A stretch of DNA of 64,000 bases from Natronoarchaeum mannanilyticum. GTDB lineage: Archaea > Halobacteriota > Halobacteria > Halobacteriales > Natronoarchaeaceae. The notes beneath the pieces are model-generated. The model saw only the letters and a program-made list of their open reading frames with translations. It was not told where the DNA came from and searched no databases. Positions within the stretch are counted from its first letter, which is position 1; every line of letters starts with the position of its first letter. The position numbers and the translations under genes are program-made. Positions 43,454-51,086 of this stretch are shown here, piece after piece. The stretch spans positions 1 to 64,000 of the forward strand of contig NZ_BAAADV010000003.1 of assembly GCF_039522665.1 (NCBI RefSeq), in the 5' to 3' direction.

Positions 43454-43461
43454 ACACTACC
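43443..43461 (-). repeat. right terminal inverted repeat of the IS
   Basis: Read on the minus strand it begins GGTAGTGTTCAGATAAGCT. It is shared with the element end at 53-71. Confidence 0.9.
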
Positions 43462-43469
43462 CTCCCACG
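43462..43469. repeat. right copy of the 8-bp target-site duplication
   Basis: CTCCCACG is identical to 42757-42764. Confidence 0.9.
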
Positions 43470-43509
43470 GGGGCCAAATCCCAATAGCGTGGCCCTCGAC
43501 AGGGCCCGT

Positions 43510-44451
43510 ATGCAGGTGATCGTCCACGGCGGCGCGGGCGACCGTCCCGACGAGCCCGGCGACCGTCAGGAAGTCCTCGACAGCGCGGCCGACCGCGGAG
43601 CGGACGAGTCGACGCCGCTGGACGCCGTCGACGCCGCGGTGGGGGTGCTCGAACGTTCGCCGCGGTTCAACGCCGGGACCGGCGGCGCCCGCCAGAGCGA
43701 CGGCGCAGTCCGGACGGACGCAGGCATCATGACGAGCGAGCGGGCGGTCGGCGCGGCCTGCTCGATGCCGGGCGTCGAGCGGGCGGTCGGCGTCGCGCGG
43801 GTCGTCCTCGAAGCCACGCCGCACGTCCTGCTCAGCGGCGAGCACGCCGTCGCGCTCGCGGAGGACTACGGCGTCGAGACGGGCGTCGACCTCCTCTCCG
43901 ACCGAACGAGGGAGCGCTGGGACCGGACGGCGCCGCCCGAGGGGCCGCCGAGCGAGCAGCTGTCGTGGATCCACGACCACTTCGGCGCGACCGGGGAGGC
44001 GATGCCCGAAGGCGGCGAGGCCGACGGTGGGGACGAGGACGCCGACCGAACGGGAGACGCCGATCCCACGGACCACGACACCGTCGGCGCGGTGGCGACC
44101 GACGGCGACCGGGTCGCCGCGGCGACCTCGACCGGCGGGCGCTGGTACGCGCTGGCGGGTCGGGTCGGCGACGTCCCGCAGGTCGGGAGCGGCTTCTTCG
44201 CGACGCCGTCGGGCGGCGCGAGCGCGACCGGCGCCGGCGAGGCCATCGCGACGCACGGACTGGCGCGTCGAGCGGTCGACCTGCTCGACAACGGCGTCGA
44301 CGCCGCCGACGCCGCCGAGCGAGCGATCGAAGCGTTCGGTACTGAGACGGACGCCGAGGCCGGCGTGATCGTGGCGGACGCCGACGGCGGGCTCGGGAGC
44401 GCGTTCAACAGCGCGGCGATGCAGACCGGTAGCGCCGGCTCCATCGAGTGA
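43510..44451 (+). CDS. isoaspartyl peptidase / L-asparaginase (Ntn-hydrolase family)
   Basis: This 313-residue plant-type asparaginase starts MQVIVHGGAGDRPDEPGDRQ. The precursor's N-terminal region has RFNAGTGGARQSDGAVRTDAG. The autoprocessing site is DHDTVGAVATD, whose Thr becomes the nucleophile of the beta chain, and TGAGEAIATHGLARRAVDLL and VIVADADGGLGSAFNS follow. A strongly acidic linker (about residues 175-195) precedes the cleavage site. The ATG at 43510 is chosen because earlier in-frame codons come from the IS. The IS end is 48 bases upstream, so the original promoter may be lost. Confidence 0.92.
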   Translation: MQVIVHGGAGDRPDEPGDRQEVLDSAADRGADESTPLDAVDAAVGVLERSPRFNAGTGGARQSDGAVRTDAGIMTSERAVGAACSMPGVERAVGVARVVLEATPHVLLSGEHAVALAEDYGVETGVDLLSDRTRERWDRTAPPEGPPSEQLSWIHDHFGATGEAMPEGGEADGGDEDADRTGDADPTDHDTVGAVATDGDRVAAATSTGGRWYALAGRVGDVPQVGSGFFATPSGGASATGAGEAIATHGLARRAVDLLDNGVDAADAAERAIEAFGTETDAEAGVIVADADGGLGSAFNSAAMQTGSAGSIE

Positions 44452-44533
44452 GCGAGAGGGAACCGAACGAGAGCCGAAGCTACCGGGCCGAACGGTCAAA
44501 AAAGGCGTTATCGAACCGGATCGGTGTCGCCGA

Positions 44534-45997
44534 TCAGGCCGCGCTCGCGGACGCCGCCGGCGCCGCTGCGAGGACCGGTCCCCCAGCGTCGGCCGCGGCA
44601 GTTTCGAGCACCGCCTGCTCGTCTTCGCCGTCGGTCATGTTGCCGCCGTCCGTGGCGTTGTCGTCGCCCGCTGCGACGACGTCACCGTCACTCGCGTTCT
44701 CCTCGTCGGTCGTCACGGTGGCGTCGTCGGTCACGTTCGCTTCGTCGTCGGTTTCATTGTCGTCGCCGACCACCGCACCGTCGTCAGTCTCGTTATCCTC
44801 GCCGATCGTCGCGCCGTCCGTCTCGTTGTCGTCGGTCGCGTCGTCAGCCATCCCGCCCGCGATCGAGACGTTGTCGATCGACCAGTCGTCCGCGCTGGCG
44901 TTCCCGATCGTGACGTTGCCGGCGCTGAGCTGTTCGATCGTGACGTTCTGGCTTCCCGTCTCGTTCTGGGCACCGCTGACGTTCGTCTCGGCGGTGGCGT
45001 TGTCCTCGGTCTCGTTGTCGTCGCCGAGGATGCCGTCGTCTTCCGTCTCGTTGTCGTCGGTTTCGTTCGCGCCGACAGTGTCGTTCTGCATGCCGGCGGT
45101 GATCTGCCCGTCCATCTCGCCGCCCATGCCGATCTGCATCGACTGGGCGGACATGTGGTGGACGGTCATCTCGGTGACGTCGAACTGCTCGATGGTGAGC
45201 GAGTGAATCTGCATCTCACCGCTCTCGTTCATCGCGGACGCGTTGGCGCCGGCGGTGGCGTTGTCCTCGGTCTCGTTGGCGCCGGCGGTGGCGTTGTCCT
45301 CGGTCTCGTTGGCGCCGGCGGTGGCGTTGTCCTCGGTCTCGTTGGCGCCGACGGTGGCGTTGTCCTCAGTGTCGTTGTCGTCGCCGAGGATGCCCCCGTC
45401 GTCGGTCTCGTTATCGTCGCCGCCGAGGATTCCGCCGTCGTCCCCGGTCTCGTTCTGCGCGCCGGTCTCGTTCTGCATCGACTCGTTCATCTGGGCGTCC
45501 TGACCGACCGTGAGCTGTTCGATCGTGAACTGCTCGACGCTCATCTGCTCGATCGTCACGTTCTGGACGGTCATCCGCTGGCCGTCCGACGCGTTCGACT
45601 CGTTCATCGTGAGGGCCTCCGTGTCACCCTCGAGTTCCTCCATCGAGACGTTCTCGAGCGAGAGGTTCTGGAAGTGGACGCCCTCGAACATCAGGGACGC
45701 CTGATCCTCGGACGCCATCTCGTCGCTCGCGTTCTCGCCCAGCTGGACGCTCTGGACGTCCAGTTGCTCGATGGTCACGTTGTGCAGCGTGGCGTTCTGT
45801 AGTTCGAGCGTCCCCGCGCTGGCGTTCTGGACGGTCGCGTCCGTTCCGTTGTCTGCTGTGTCTGTTCCGTCGTCCGTCGTATCGTCTTCCTGGAATCCCG
45901 CGTCGCCCGCCGCGCCCGCGATCCCGGCGACTCCCATGCCGGTCGCGACGAGCACGACGACAAACACGACTCCAAGTTTGTGCAATGTAGCTCTCAT
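44534..45997 (-). CDS. secreted, sequon-rich surface protein with pentapeptide-like repeats
   Basis: This 487-residue protein starts MRATLHKLGVVFVVVLVATG, a Sec-type signal peptide ending near AGAAGDAG. About forty N-x-S/T sequons follow. Blocks with five-residue periodicity, such as VTIEQ-MSVEQ-FTIEQ-LTVG and LTIEQ-FDVTE-MTVHH, look like short beta-helical (pentapeptide-like) modules. They are separated by Asp/Glu/Thr/Asn-rich linkers. A 33-bp unit is repeated four times (45243-45374), encoding NETEDNATAGA repeats. The C-terminus ends in an Ala/Pro/Ser tail with no clear membrane anchor. Start: the ATG at 45997, not the one at 46108. Role unknown. Confidence 0.82.
   Translation of the reverse strand: MRATLHKLGVVFVVVLVATGMGVAGIAGAAGDAGFQEDDTTDDGTDTADNGTDATVQNASAGTLELQNATLHNVTIEQLDVQSVQLGENASDEMASEDQASLMFEGVHFQNLSLENVSMEELEGDTEALTMNESNASDGQRMTVQNVTIEQMSVEQFTIEQLTVGQDAQMNESMQNETGAQNETGDDGGILGGDDNETDDGGILGDDNDTEDNATVGANETEDNATAGANETEDNATAGANETEDNATAGANASAMNESGEMQIHSLTIEQFDVTEMTVHHMSAQSMQIGMGGEMDGQITAGMQNDTVGANETDDNETEDDGILGDDNETEDNATAETNVSGAQNETGSQNVTIEQLSAGNVTIGNASADDWSIDNVSIAGGMADDATDDNETDGATIGEDNETDDGAVVGDDNETDDEANVTDDATVTTDEENASDGDVVAAGDDNATDGGNMTDGEDEQAVLETAAADAGGPVLAAAPAASASAA
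45243..45374. repeat. 33-bp tandem repeat, four units, within the sequon-rich gene
   Basis: Units at 45243-45275, 45276-45308, 45309-45341 and 45342-45374. The first three are identical and the fourth has a few changes. They encode an in-frame acidic peptide with two sequons per unit, so copy number can change without frameshift. Confidence 0.9.
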
Positions 45998-46440
45998 GCT
46001 GGCGCCACGGATATGTCCGTCCGTGAACGGGATAAACGGGTTCGAACGTTTAGCGATTTTAGCGCGCCTAGAGAGCCCACAGACAACGCTGCGTCGTTTA
46101 GAGCGCATTTCACATGGATCCGAAACCTTCGCGAACGACCTAACGCGGGCTTTCCTGCCGGCAGGTGCCGGCCCCGTTGGCCAGTTTGGCGCCGACGCCG
46201 ACGATGCGGCGACGCCCCATCGGCAGCTTCTGCAAGCGAACCAACCGGTTCTGTTTGCTACAGTTACTCGGCCGCCGGATCGAGGCGTGCCGTTCCGCCG
46301 GTTCGATTCCGAAAGTAACGTGACCGAACTTTCCGGCGTCGGAGCGCCACCGGTGGCGGACGGGCGTTACCTGCTAACGTCGAGTTTACGACGATCGTCG
46401 AGAGGTGAATTTAATATCGTCGAATTCGATCGTCCGTTCG
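45998..46440. other. 443-base intergenic region
   Basis: This region lies upstream of the divergent sequon-rich gene (minus) and the small zinc-ribbon gene (plus). I see no gene, tRNA or repeat in most of it. GAATTTAATA (46407-46416) is a TATA-like element about 30 bases before the ATG at 46441. CTGCCGGCAG and similar short palindromes occur near 46158 but are not unusual for this G+C level. Confidence 0.5.
46407..46416 (+). promoter_or_regulatory. TATA-like element of the small zinc-ribbon gene
   Basis: GAATTTAATA is centred about 30 bases before the ATG at 46441, in leaderless position. Confidence 0.5.
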
Positions 46441-46572
46441 ATGAGCTGGCTCCGACGCGACGCGCGACGCCGCTGTCCAGTTTGTGGCGGCGCACTGGTG
46501 AACGTGCAGGGACTCGCCGACTGCCCGGACTGCCGCTGGACCGGCGGTTCGCCCGCGGACGGCGGCGGATAG
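46441..46572 (+). CDS. small zinc-ribbon protein, 43 residues
   Basis: The reading begins MSWLRRDARRRCPVCGGALV, with a second pair CPDCRWTGG near residue 28 (C-P-x-C-G and C-P-x-C ribbon). It is too short for routine gene prediction, but the TATA element at the right distance, G+C-rich codon bias and CPxC pairs support it. The methionine aminopeptidase gene follows 63 bases later. Function unknown. Confidence 0.6.
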   Translation: MSWLRRDARRRCPVCGGALVNVQGLADCPDCRWTGGSPADGGG

Positions 46573-46635
46573 CGGCACCCACACGGTGCGGGCCACTGCG
46601 TAACGCCTTTTGCCGTTTCCGACCACGTCCTCGGT

Positions 46636-47532
46636 ATGGCAGACAGCGACGTCGATCTGGACGCCGAGCAGTACGAGAAACACCGGGAGGCCGGGGAGAT
46701 CCTCGCGCAGGTGCGCGAGGAGGCCGCCGAGCGCGTCGAGGTCGGCGCGAGCCACCTTGAGATCGCCGAGTACGCCGAAGACCGGATCCGCGAACTCGGC
46801 GGCGAGCCGGCGTTCCCCGTCAACATCAGCATCGACGAGGAGGCCGCCCACGCGACGCCCGGCGTCGGCGACGAGACGACGTTCGGCGAGGAGATGATCA
46901 ACCTCGACATCGGCGTCCACGTCGACGGCTGGCTCGCCGACACCGCCGTCACCGTCGACCTCTCGGGCAACCCCGAACTCGCCGAGGCGCCCGCCGAAGC
47001 CCTCGAAGCCGCCCTCGACATCATCGAGCCCGGCGTCGAAACGGGCGCGATCGGCGCCGAGATCGAGGACGTGATCGAGGGGTACGGCTACAACCCCGTC
47101 GTGAACCTCACCGGCCACGGCCTGGGCCACTGGGAACAGCACACCGAGCCGACGATCCCGAACCGGTCGGTCTCGCAGGGAACGACCCTGGAGGTCGGCG
47201 ACGTAGTCGCCATCGAACCGTTCGCCACCGACGGCACGGGCAAGGTCAACGAGGGGAGCGACGAGGAGATCTTCGCGCTCGAACGCGAGGGCACGGTTCG
47301 AAACCGGCAGGCTCGACAGGCGCTCGAGCAGATCACCGAGGAGTTCAAGACGCTACCGTTCGCCACGCGCTGGCTGGACACGAGCCGGGCGAAGATGGCG
47401 CTCCGGCGGCTCAAGTCCGAGGACATCGTCCACGGCTACCCGGTGCTGAAAGAAGACGACGGCGCGCTGGTGAGTCAGAAGGAACACACGATCATTGTGA
47501 CCGAGGACGGCTGCGAAGTGACGACGAAGTAG
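46636..47532 (+). CDS. map: methionine aminopeptidase, type II
   Basis: This 298-residue enzyme removes initiator Met. Metal-site stretches are present: the family His in HATPGVGDETTF, NLDIGVHVDGWLADTAVTVD (two Asp), and LTGHGLGHWEQH with its His. AIEPFATDGTGKVNEG and the C-terminal Glu in SQKEHTIIVTEDGC supply the remaining ligands. The 60-residue helical insert (RQALEQITEEFKTLPFATRW) marks the eukaryotic/archaeal type II form. The ATG at 46636 gives the expected length. Confidence 0.96.
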   Translation: MADSDVDLDAEQYEKHREAGEILAQVREEAAERVEVGASHLEIAEYAEDRIRELGGEPAFPVNISIDEEAAHATPGVGDETTFGEEMINLDIGVHVDGWLADTAVTVDLSGNPELAEAPAEALEAALDIIEPGVETGAIGAEIEDVIEGYGYNPVVNLTGHGLGHWEQHTEPTIPNRSVSQGTTLEVGDVVAIEPFATDGTGKVNEGSDEEIFALEREGTVRNRQARQALEQITEEFKTLPFATRWLDTSRAKMALRRLKSEDIVHGYPVLKEDDGALVSQKEHTIIVTEDGCEVTTK

Positions 47533-47550
47533 ATGACGTTGCGGTAACGC

Positions 47551-47751
47551 TCACGCGTTGTTCATCCGCTGGCTGGACCGCGCACCGCAGTTCTGGCACT
47601 CGGAGACGCGGTAGGGTTCCCGCGAGAACTGTGCGTTCTCTTCCTTGCGGCTTTCGGTCCGGATCTGAACCGAAACTTGGTGTAAGGTCTTCCTATCGCA
47701 GTCGTCGCAGTGCTCGCGCAGTCCGTCGAAGGAGTCGTCTGTCGTTGCCAT
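47551..47751 (-). CDS. DUF7835-like putative zinc beta-ribbon protein
   Basis: This 66-residue protein begins MATTDDSFDGLREHCDDCDR and has two CxxC pairs (CDDC and CQNC). They enclose strands that read HQVSVQIRTESRKEENAQFS, and the protein ends SSQRMNNA. The layout matches a haloarchaeal family filed as DUF7835. Role unknown. A palindrome with a TATA box lies just upstream at 47767-47787. Confidence 0.8.
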   Translation of the reverse strand: MATTDDSFDGLREHCDDCDRKTLHQVSVQIRTESRKEENAQFSREPYRVSECQNCGARSSQRMNNA

Positions 47752-48046
47752 CTTACCTTCCTCTACATACTACCGTAGTATAAAAACGCTACTCAGTTGA
47801 CCCCAGTTCATGCGCTTAATTGCGGTACGGCGTCGGGGTAATCCACTAGAACGCCTCAAATACGTTGAAATTGTTCAAAAGCTCCTTAGAACAACCGATT
47901 CATCGTCAGTCAGAGGATTGGTCGAAGGGTTTAAATATGGTATTATAGAGGTAGTCGCTCGATTCGTGTCATCCGAAATATAGGTAGAGACACCCTACTC
48001 GGGGCCGTCGCGCAGCATCTAAGCGGTCGGGGTCACCAGTGGCGGT
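47752..48046. other. AT-rich divergent promoter region (295 bases)
   Basis: It lies between the zinc-ribbon gene (minus) and the HIT gene (plus). It is markedly A+T-rich for this genome. It contains GTATAAAAAC (47778-47787) with the palindrome ATACTAC-C-GTAGTAT (47767-47781) toward the left gene. TTAAATATGG (47931-47940) lies toward the HIT gene, leaving a leader of about 85 bases. No ORF or tRNA was found; a small RNA is possible but not supported. Confidence 0.5.
47767..47781. promoter_or_regulatory. 15-bp palindrome next to a TATA box
   Basis: ATACTAC-C-GTAGTAT has perfect 7-bp arms and is directly next to TATAAAA (47780-47786), between TATA and the start codon of the gene at 47551-47751. 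It is a candidate repressor operator. Confidence 0.45.
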
Positions 48047-48601
48047 ATGGATCAGGTGTTCGCACCCTGGCGGATCGAGTGGGTCGAGCGCGAGGGCGAC
48101 GACGGGGACGACCGGTGTCCGTTCTGCGCGCTGCCCGAGCAAACCGAGGACCGAGAGAACATGATCGTCGCGCGGAGCGACCGGTCGTTCGCGTTGCTCA
48201 ACAACTACCCGTACAACCCCGGCCACCTCATGGTGATCCCGCGCCGTCACACTGGGGACTACCGGGAACTCGACGAGGAGACGCTGCTTGACCACGCCCG
48301 ACTCAAGCAGCGGACGATCGACGCGCTGGACGCCGCGTTCGGGCCGGACGGGTTCAACGCCGGCCTGAATCTCGGCGGCGACGCCGCCGGCGGCTCGATC
48401 GACGACCACGTCCACACCCACGTCGTCCCCCGCTGGAGCGGCGACACGAACTTCATGGCCGTGATCAGCGAGACGAAGGTGATCGTCGAGGCGCTCGAGG
48501 ACACCTACGAGCGACTGCACGACGCGTTCGCCGACCAGGCCGGAACCGAGCGCCCGGACGACGAGGACGCCGCCGTGCGGATCGTCGGACCGCGTTCCTG
48601 A
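48047..48601 (+). CDS. HIT family protein
   Basis: This 184-residue nucleotide hydrolase or transferase has the HIT motif as HVHTHVVPRWSG (H-x-H-x-H). CPFCALPEQTEDRENMIVA near the N-terminus has a CxxC that may bind zinc, as in several archaeal HIT proteins. NYPYNPGHLMVIPRRHTGDY is the usual middle. Nucleotide substrate (Ap4A, AMP-NH2 or AMP-lysine) cannot be assigned. A tail of about 25 residues is Asp/Glu-rich. Confidence 0.94.
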   Translation: MDQVFAPWRIEWVEREGDDGDDRCPFCALPEQTEDRENMIVARSDRSFALLNNYPYNPGHLMVIPRRHTGDYRELDEETLLDHARLKQRTIDALDAAFGPDGFNAGLNLGGDAAGGSIDDHVHTHVVPRWSGDTNFMAVISETKVIVEALEDTYERLHDAFADQAGTERPDDEDAAVRIVGPRS

Positions 48602-48667
48602 CCACGGGCGACCGTCTCCCGCGCAGTCGATAGCTCCTTACTGGTGGCACGCAAATCGGGCGACAGA

Positions 48668-49591
48668 ATGGACCGGAAGGCGGCGCTCAGGCGCGTCGGG
48701 CTCGTCGTGCTGGCGGGCAACGTCCTGCTGGTGGCGGCCAAGGCCGCCGTCTGGTACCGGACGGGGAGCCTCGCGGTCGGGTCGGAAGCCGTCAACAGCC
48801 TCACCGACGTCACCTACAGCGTCGTGATCCTCGGCGGTCTCTACCTGACGACCCAGCCGCCCGACCTCGAGCACCCCCACGGCCACGAGCGGATCGAGCC
48901 GTTCGTCTCCCTGTTCGTCGCCGCGGGCATCTTCGCCGCCGGCGGCGCGATCCTCTGGAGCGCCGTCGGCGCGATCCGCGGGGGCGGCGGCGCGATCGCC
49001 GTCGCGCAAGGTCCCGGGGCGGCCGCCGTGCTCGCCGCGTCGGCCGCGATCAAGTACGGGCTCTACCGGTACTGCCTGCGCGTGGGCGAGACCAACAACT
49101 CGCCCGCGGTCACCGCGACGGCGATGGACAATCGCAACGACATCCTGGCGTCGATCGCCGCGCTGGTCGGCGTGCTCGGCGCGCAGGCGGGCTACCCTCT
49201 CCTCGATCCGCTCGCCGCGAGCGCCGTCGCGCTCGCAATCCTCTACACCGGCGTCGAGGTCGTGCTGGACAACGTCAACTACCTCGTCGGCGCCGCACCG
49301 CCCCAGGACCTCCGCGCCGAAATCGTCCGTCGGGCGCTCGCTCACCCGGAGGTCGAGGGCGTCCACGACGTCGTCGCCCACTACGTCGGCCCGGAGATCG
49401 ACGTGAGCCTCCACATCGAGGTCGAGGGCGAGCGCACGCTGCTGGAGGCCCACGAGATCGAGTCCGCGGTGATCGAGTCGATCCGCGCCCTCGACGAGGT
49501 CGACGACGTGTTCGTCCACGTCGACCCGCGCGAGCTCGGCGAGTGGAAAGACGACTACGCCGAGCAACTCGCCGCGAGGGACGGCGAGTAA
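48668..49591 (+). CDS. cation diffusion facilitator family transporter (second copy)
   Basis: The transporter is about 307 residues. TM2 has SEAVNSLTDVTYS (N-x-x-x-D), the loop has LEHPHGHERIEPFVSL, and TM5 has ATAMDNRNDILAS (D-x-x-x-D), the pattern of Mn/Fe-type CDFs. The C-terminal cytosolic domain reads VHDVVAHYVGPEIDVSLHIE and VDDVFVHVDPREL. It differs from the ZnT9-like transporter near the left edge. The ATG at 48668 is preferred; a GTG at 48644 is also possible. Confidence 0.92.
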   Translation: MDRKAALRRVGLVVLAGNVLLVAAKAAVWYRTGSLAVGSEAVNSLTDVTYSVVILGGLYLTTQPPDLEHPHGHERIEPFVSLFVAAGIFAAGGAILWSAVGAIRGGGGAIAVAQGPGAAAVLAASAAIKYGLYRYCLRVGETNNSPAVTATAMDNRNDILASIAALVGVLGAQAGYPLLDPLAASAVALAILYTGVEVVLDNVNYLVGAAPPQDLRAEIVRRALAHPEVEGVHDVVAHYVGPEIDVSLHIEVEGERTLLEAHEIESAVIESIRALDEVDDVFVHVDPRELGEWKDDYAEQLAARDGE

Positions 49592-49711
49592 GCGAATCGC
49601 GACGAACCCGCCGAACGTGATTTTCAGGGCCCGTATCCGGCGTTCCCACGCCGCGGGAATCGGTTCCTCGGTTCTTGAGACGTCGGGGCCTACGTTCACG
49701 TAGAGCCACCG

Positions 49712-49873
49712 ATGATGCCGAACGACGTCGCGCGAGAGGCCGACGCTCAGCAGGAAGAGACGACCCGCGACGGCGCGGTCGCGCTCGAGACCGAAACCGG
49801 ACTGCTCGTCTACGAACCCGGGCGGCCGGACGCCTGGATCCACGCGGACTGCGAACGCGACGTCCGTGAGTGA
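49712..49873 (+). CDS. small acidic haloarchaeal protein, DUF7331-like
   Basis: This is a 53-residue protein. After MMPNDVAREADAQQEETTRD comes AVALETETGLLVYEPGRPDA, then WIHADCERDVRE. The 'ET.TGLLVYEP..PDAWI' core resembles haloarchaeal DUF7331 proteins, which are small and of unknown role. It is 48 bases upstream of the HTH gene at 49922 in the same direction. Confidence 0.6.
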   Translation: MMPNDVAREADAQQEETTRDGAVALETETGLLVYEPGRPDAWIHADCERDVRE

Positions 49874-49921
49874 CCGTCGTAGAACGAGCGACGACCGGAA
49901 ACCGCAAGCCGACCGTAAATC

Positions 49922-50563
49922 ATGACCGGAACCCCCGATCGGCCGACCGACGACCACCCGCTCCGAGCGGTGCTGCACGTCACGCCCGATCCGAAAGCGG
50001 CCTGCGCGGTCGTGTCGACCGGATCGGGGGGCGAATCGGTGTCGCTGAACGGCGGCGTCAGCGGCGGCGGCGAGGTTGGAACGGCCTGTCACGCCGACGT
50101 CACGGTCGAGGAGGGCGGGCACAAGCGACGCCGCCTCGTCAGCGACGCCGCGAACGACCACTGCATCTGCCCGGCGTTCTCGGCGCACCGCTGCGTCGCC
50201 TCCGTCGAGCGCGTGCTCGGCGACGCCGTCGCCGTTCGCCTGTCGGTCCCCGACCGCGAGACGCTCCGGGACGTCGTCGCCGACCTGCGCGAACGCGGCG
50301 CCGACGTCGAGCTCGCGCGCCTCGACACCGCCGACGCCGGGGGCCGAACGCTGGAACTCGACGTCGGCGAGGTGACCGAGGCCCAGCGCGAGGCGATCCG
50401 GGTCGCCGACCGACTGGGGTACTACGACGACCCGCGCGATGCGGACCTCGGCGACGTGGCCGACGAGCTGGGCATCTCCCGGTCGGCGGCGTCCCAGCGG
50501 CTCAACGGCGCGGCGTCGACGCTCGTGCTCGAACTGCTCCGCACCGAGGACCGCACGGCCTGA
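49922..50563 (+). CDS. HTH_10-type regulator with cysteine-rich sensor part
   Basis: This 213-residue protein has an N-terminal sensory half with CHADV, CICPAF and HRCVASV (several Cys and His in about 45 residues). That suggests a metal or redox centre. The C-terminal 60 residues form the HTH_10 domain: LDVGEVTEAQREAIRVADRL, ADELGISRSAASQRLNGAAS. Haloarchaeal regulators of this type act on nearby genes, but none is evident. The ATG at 49922 is in line with the family start. Confidence 0.85.
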   Translation: MTGTPDRPTDDHPLRAVLHVTPDPKAACAVVSTGSGGESVSLNGGVSGGGEVGTACHADVTVEEGGHKRRRLVSDAANDHCICPAFSAHRCVASVERVLGDAVAVRLSVPDRETLRDVVADLRERGADVELARLDTADAGGRTLELDVGEVTEAQREAIRVADRLGYYDDPRDADLGDVADELGISRSAASQRLNGAASTLVLELLRTEDRTA

Positions 50564-50634
50564 CGCGACTGCTTTTAAAACCTTCAATATCCGCGACAGG
50601 GGTCACCGGCCGTCGGCGCGTACATTCATACGTG

Positions 50635-51003
50635 ATGAAACGAAACGACCGCCGACCCGACGGGAACGATGCGGCGTCCCGCAAGAAACGGGAGGAGATC
50701 TACGTCGCGGAGTTCGTCTGCGACGTCGACGAAGGCTACGAGATCGACGAGAAGCAGGTGCTGGAGGCGACGCTGGACGCCAGCGCCGAGCCGGGCGTCC
50801 TGGGCGTCGACATCGATCGGCCCGAGGTGCCGTCGGGGCGACGCCTGCGCGTCGCCGTCGAGTTCGCCAGCGAACGCGCGCGACGGCGGTTCTGGGACTC
50901 CGGCGCCGGCGCCGAGCTCGTCGACGCGCTCCGCGAGACGGTGCCGACCGGCGCGCTCGCGAACAGCGAGATGACCGAGCGGACGCGCGCGACGGCCGAC
51001 TGA
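50635..51003 (+). CDS. conserved haloarchaeal protein, 122 residues
   Basis: The protein starts MKRNDRRPDGNDAASRKKRE, then has an alpha/beta part (EIYVAEFVCDVDEGYEIDEK, VLGVDIDRPEVPSGRRLRVA, VEFASERARRRFWDSGAGAE). The Arg/Lys-rich start and the RRRFWDSG stretch are unusual in an otherwise acidic proteome. No family was recognised. It follows the HTH gene by 71 bases. Confidence 0.6.
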   Translation: MKRNDRRPDGNDAASRKKREEIYVAEFVCDVDEGYEIDEKQVLEATLDASAEPGVLGVDIDRPEVPSGRRLRVAVEFASERARRRFWDSGAGAELVDALRETVPTGALANSEMTERTRATAD

Positions 51004-51086
51004 CTGTTTGGACACCCAGTCGTGCGATTCTCAGCGAGTGGGAGCCGCGTGTCCCCCTTATGCGACCCGAAGACCAACGATGAATC

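Larger units (their letters stand above)
42765..43461 (+). mobile_element. complete IS6-family insertion sequence, 697 bp
   Basis: The element is bounded by 19-bp inverted repeats matching at 17 positions (left GGCGGTGTTCAGATAAGCT, right end reading GGTAGTGTTCAGATAAGCT on the other strand). It has exact 8-bp target duplications outside and one transposase gene. Length and layout fit haloarchaeal ISH15/ISH29-like IS6 elements. Base composition is clearly lower in G+C than the neighbours. It sits between icd and the asparaginase gene. The intact duplication shows a simple insertion rather than a composite transposon end. Confidence 0.95.

Noticed and set aside
46290-46320. tRNA-like T-loop (GGTTCGATTCC)
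   Set aside because: No matching acceptor, D or anticodon stem was found around it.
45771-46760. 329-codon plus-strand reading across the glycoprotein start and intergenic region
   Set aside because: It overlaps a strongly supported signal-peptide gene and a promoter and changes character along its length.
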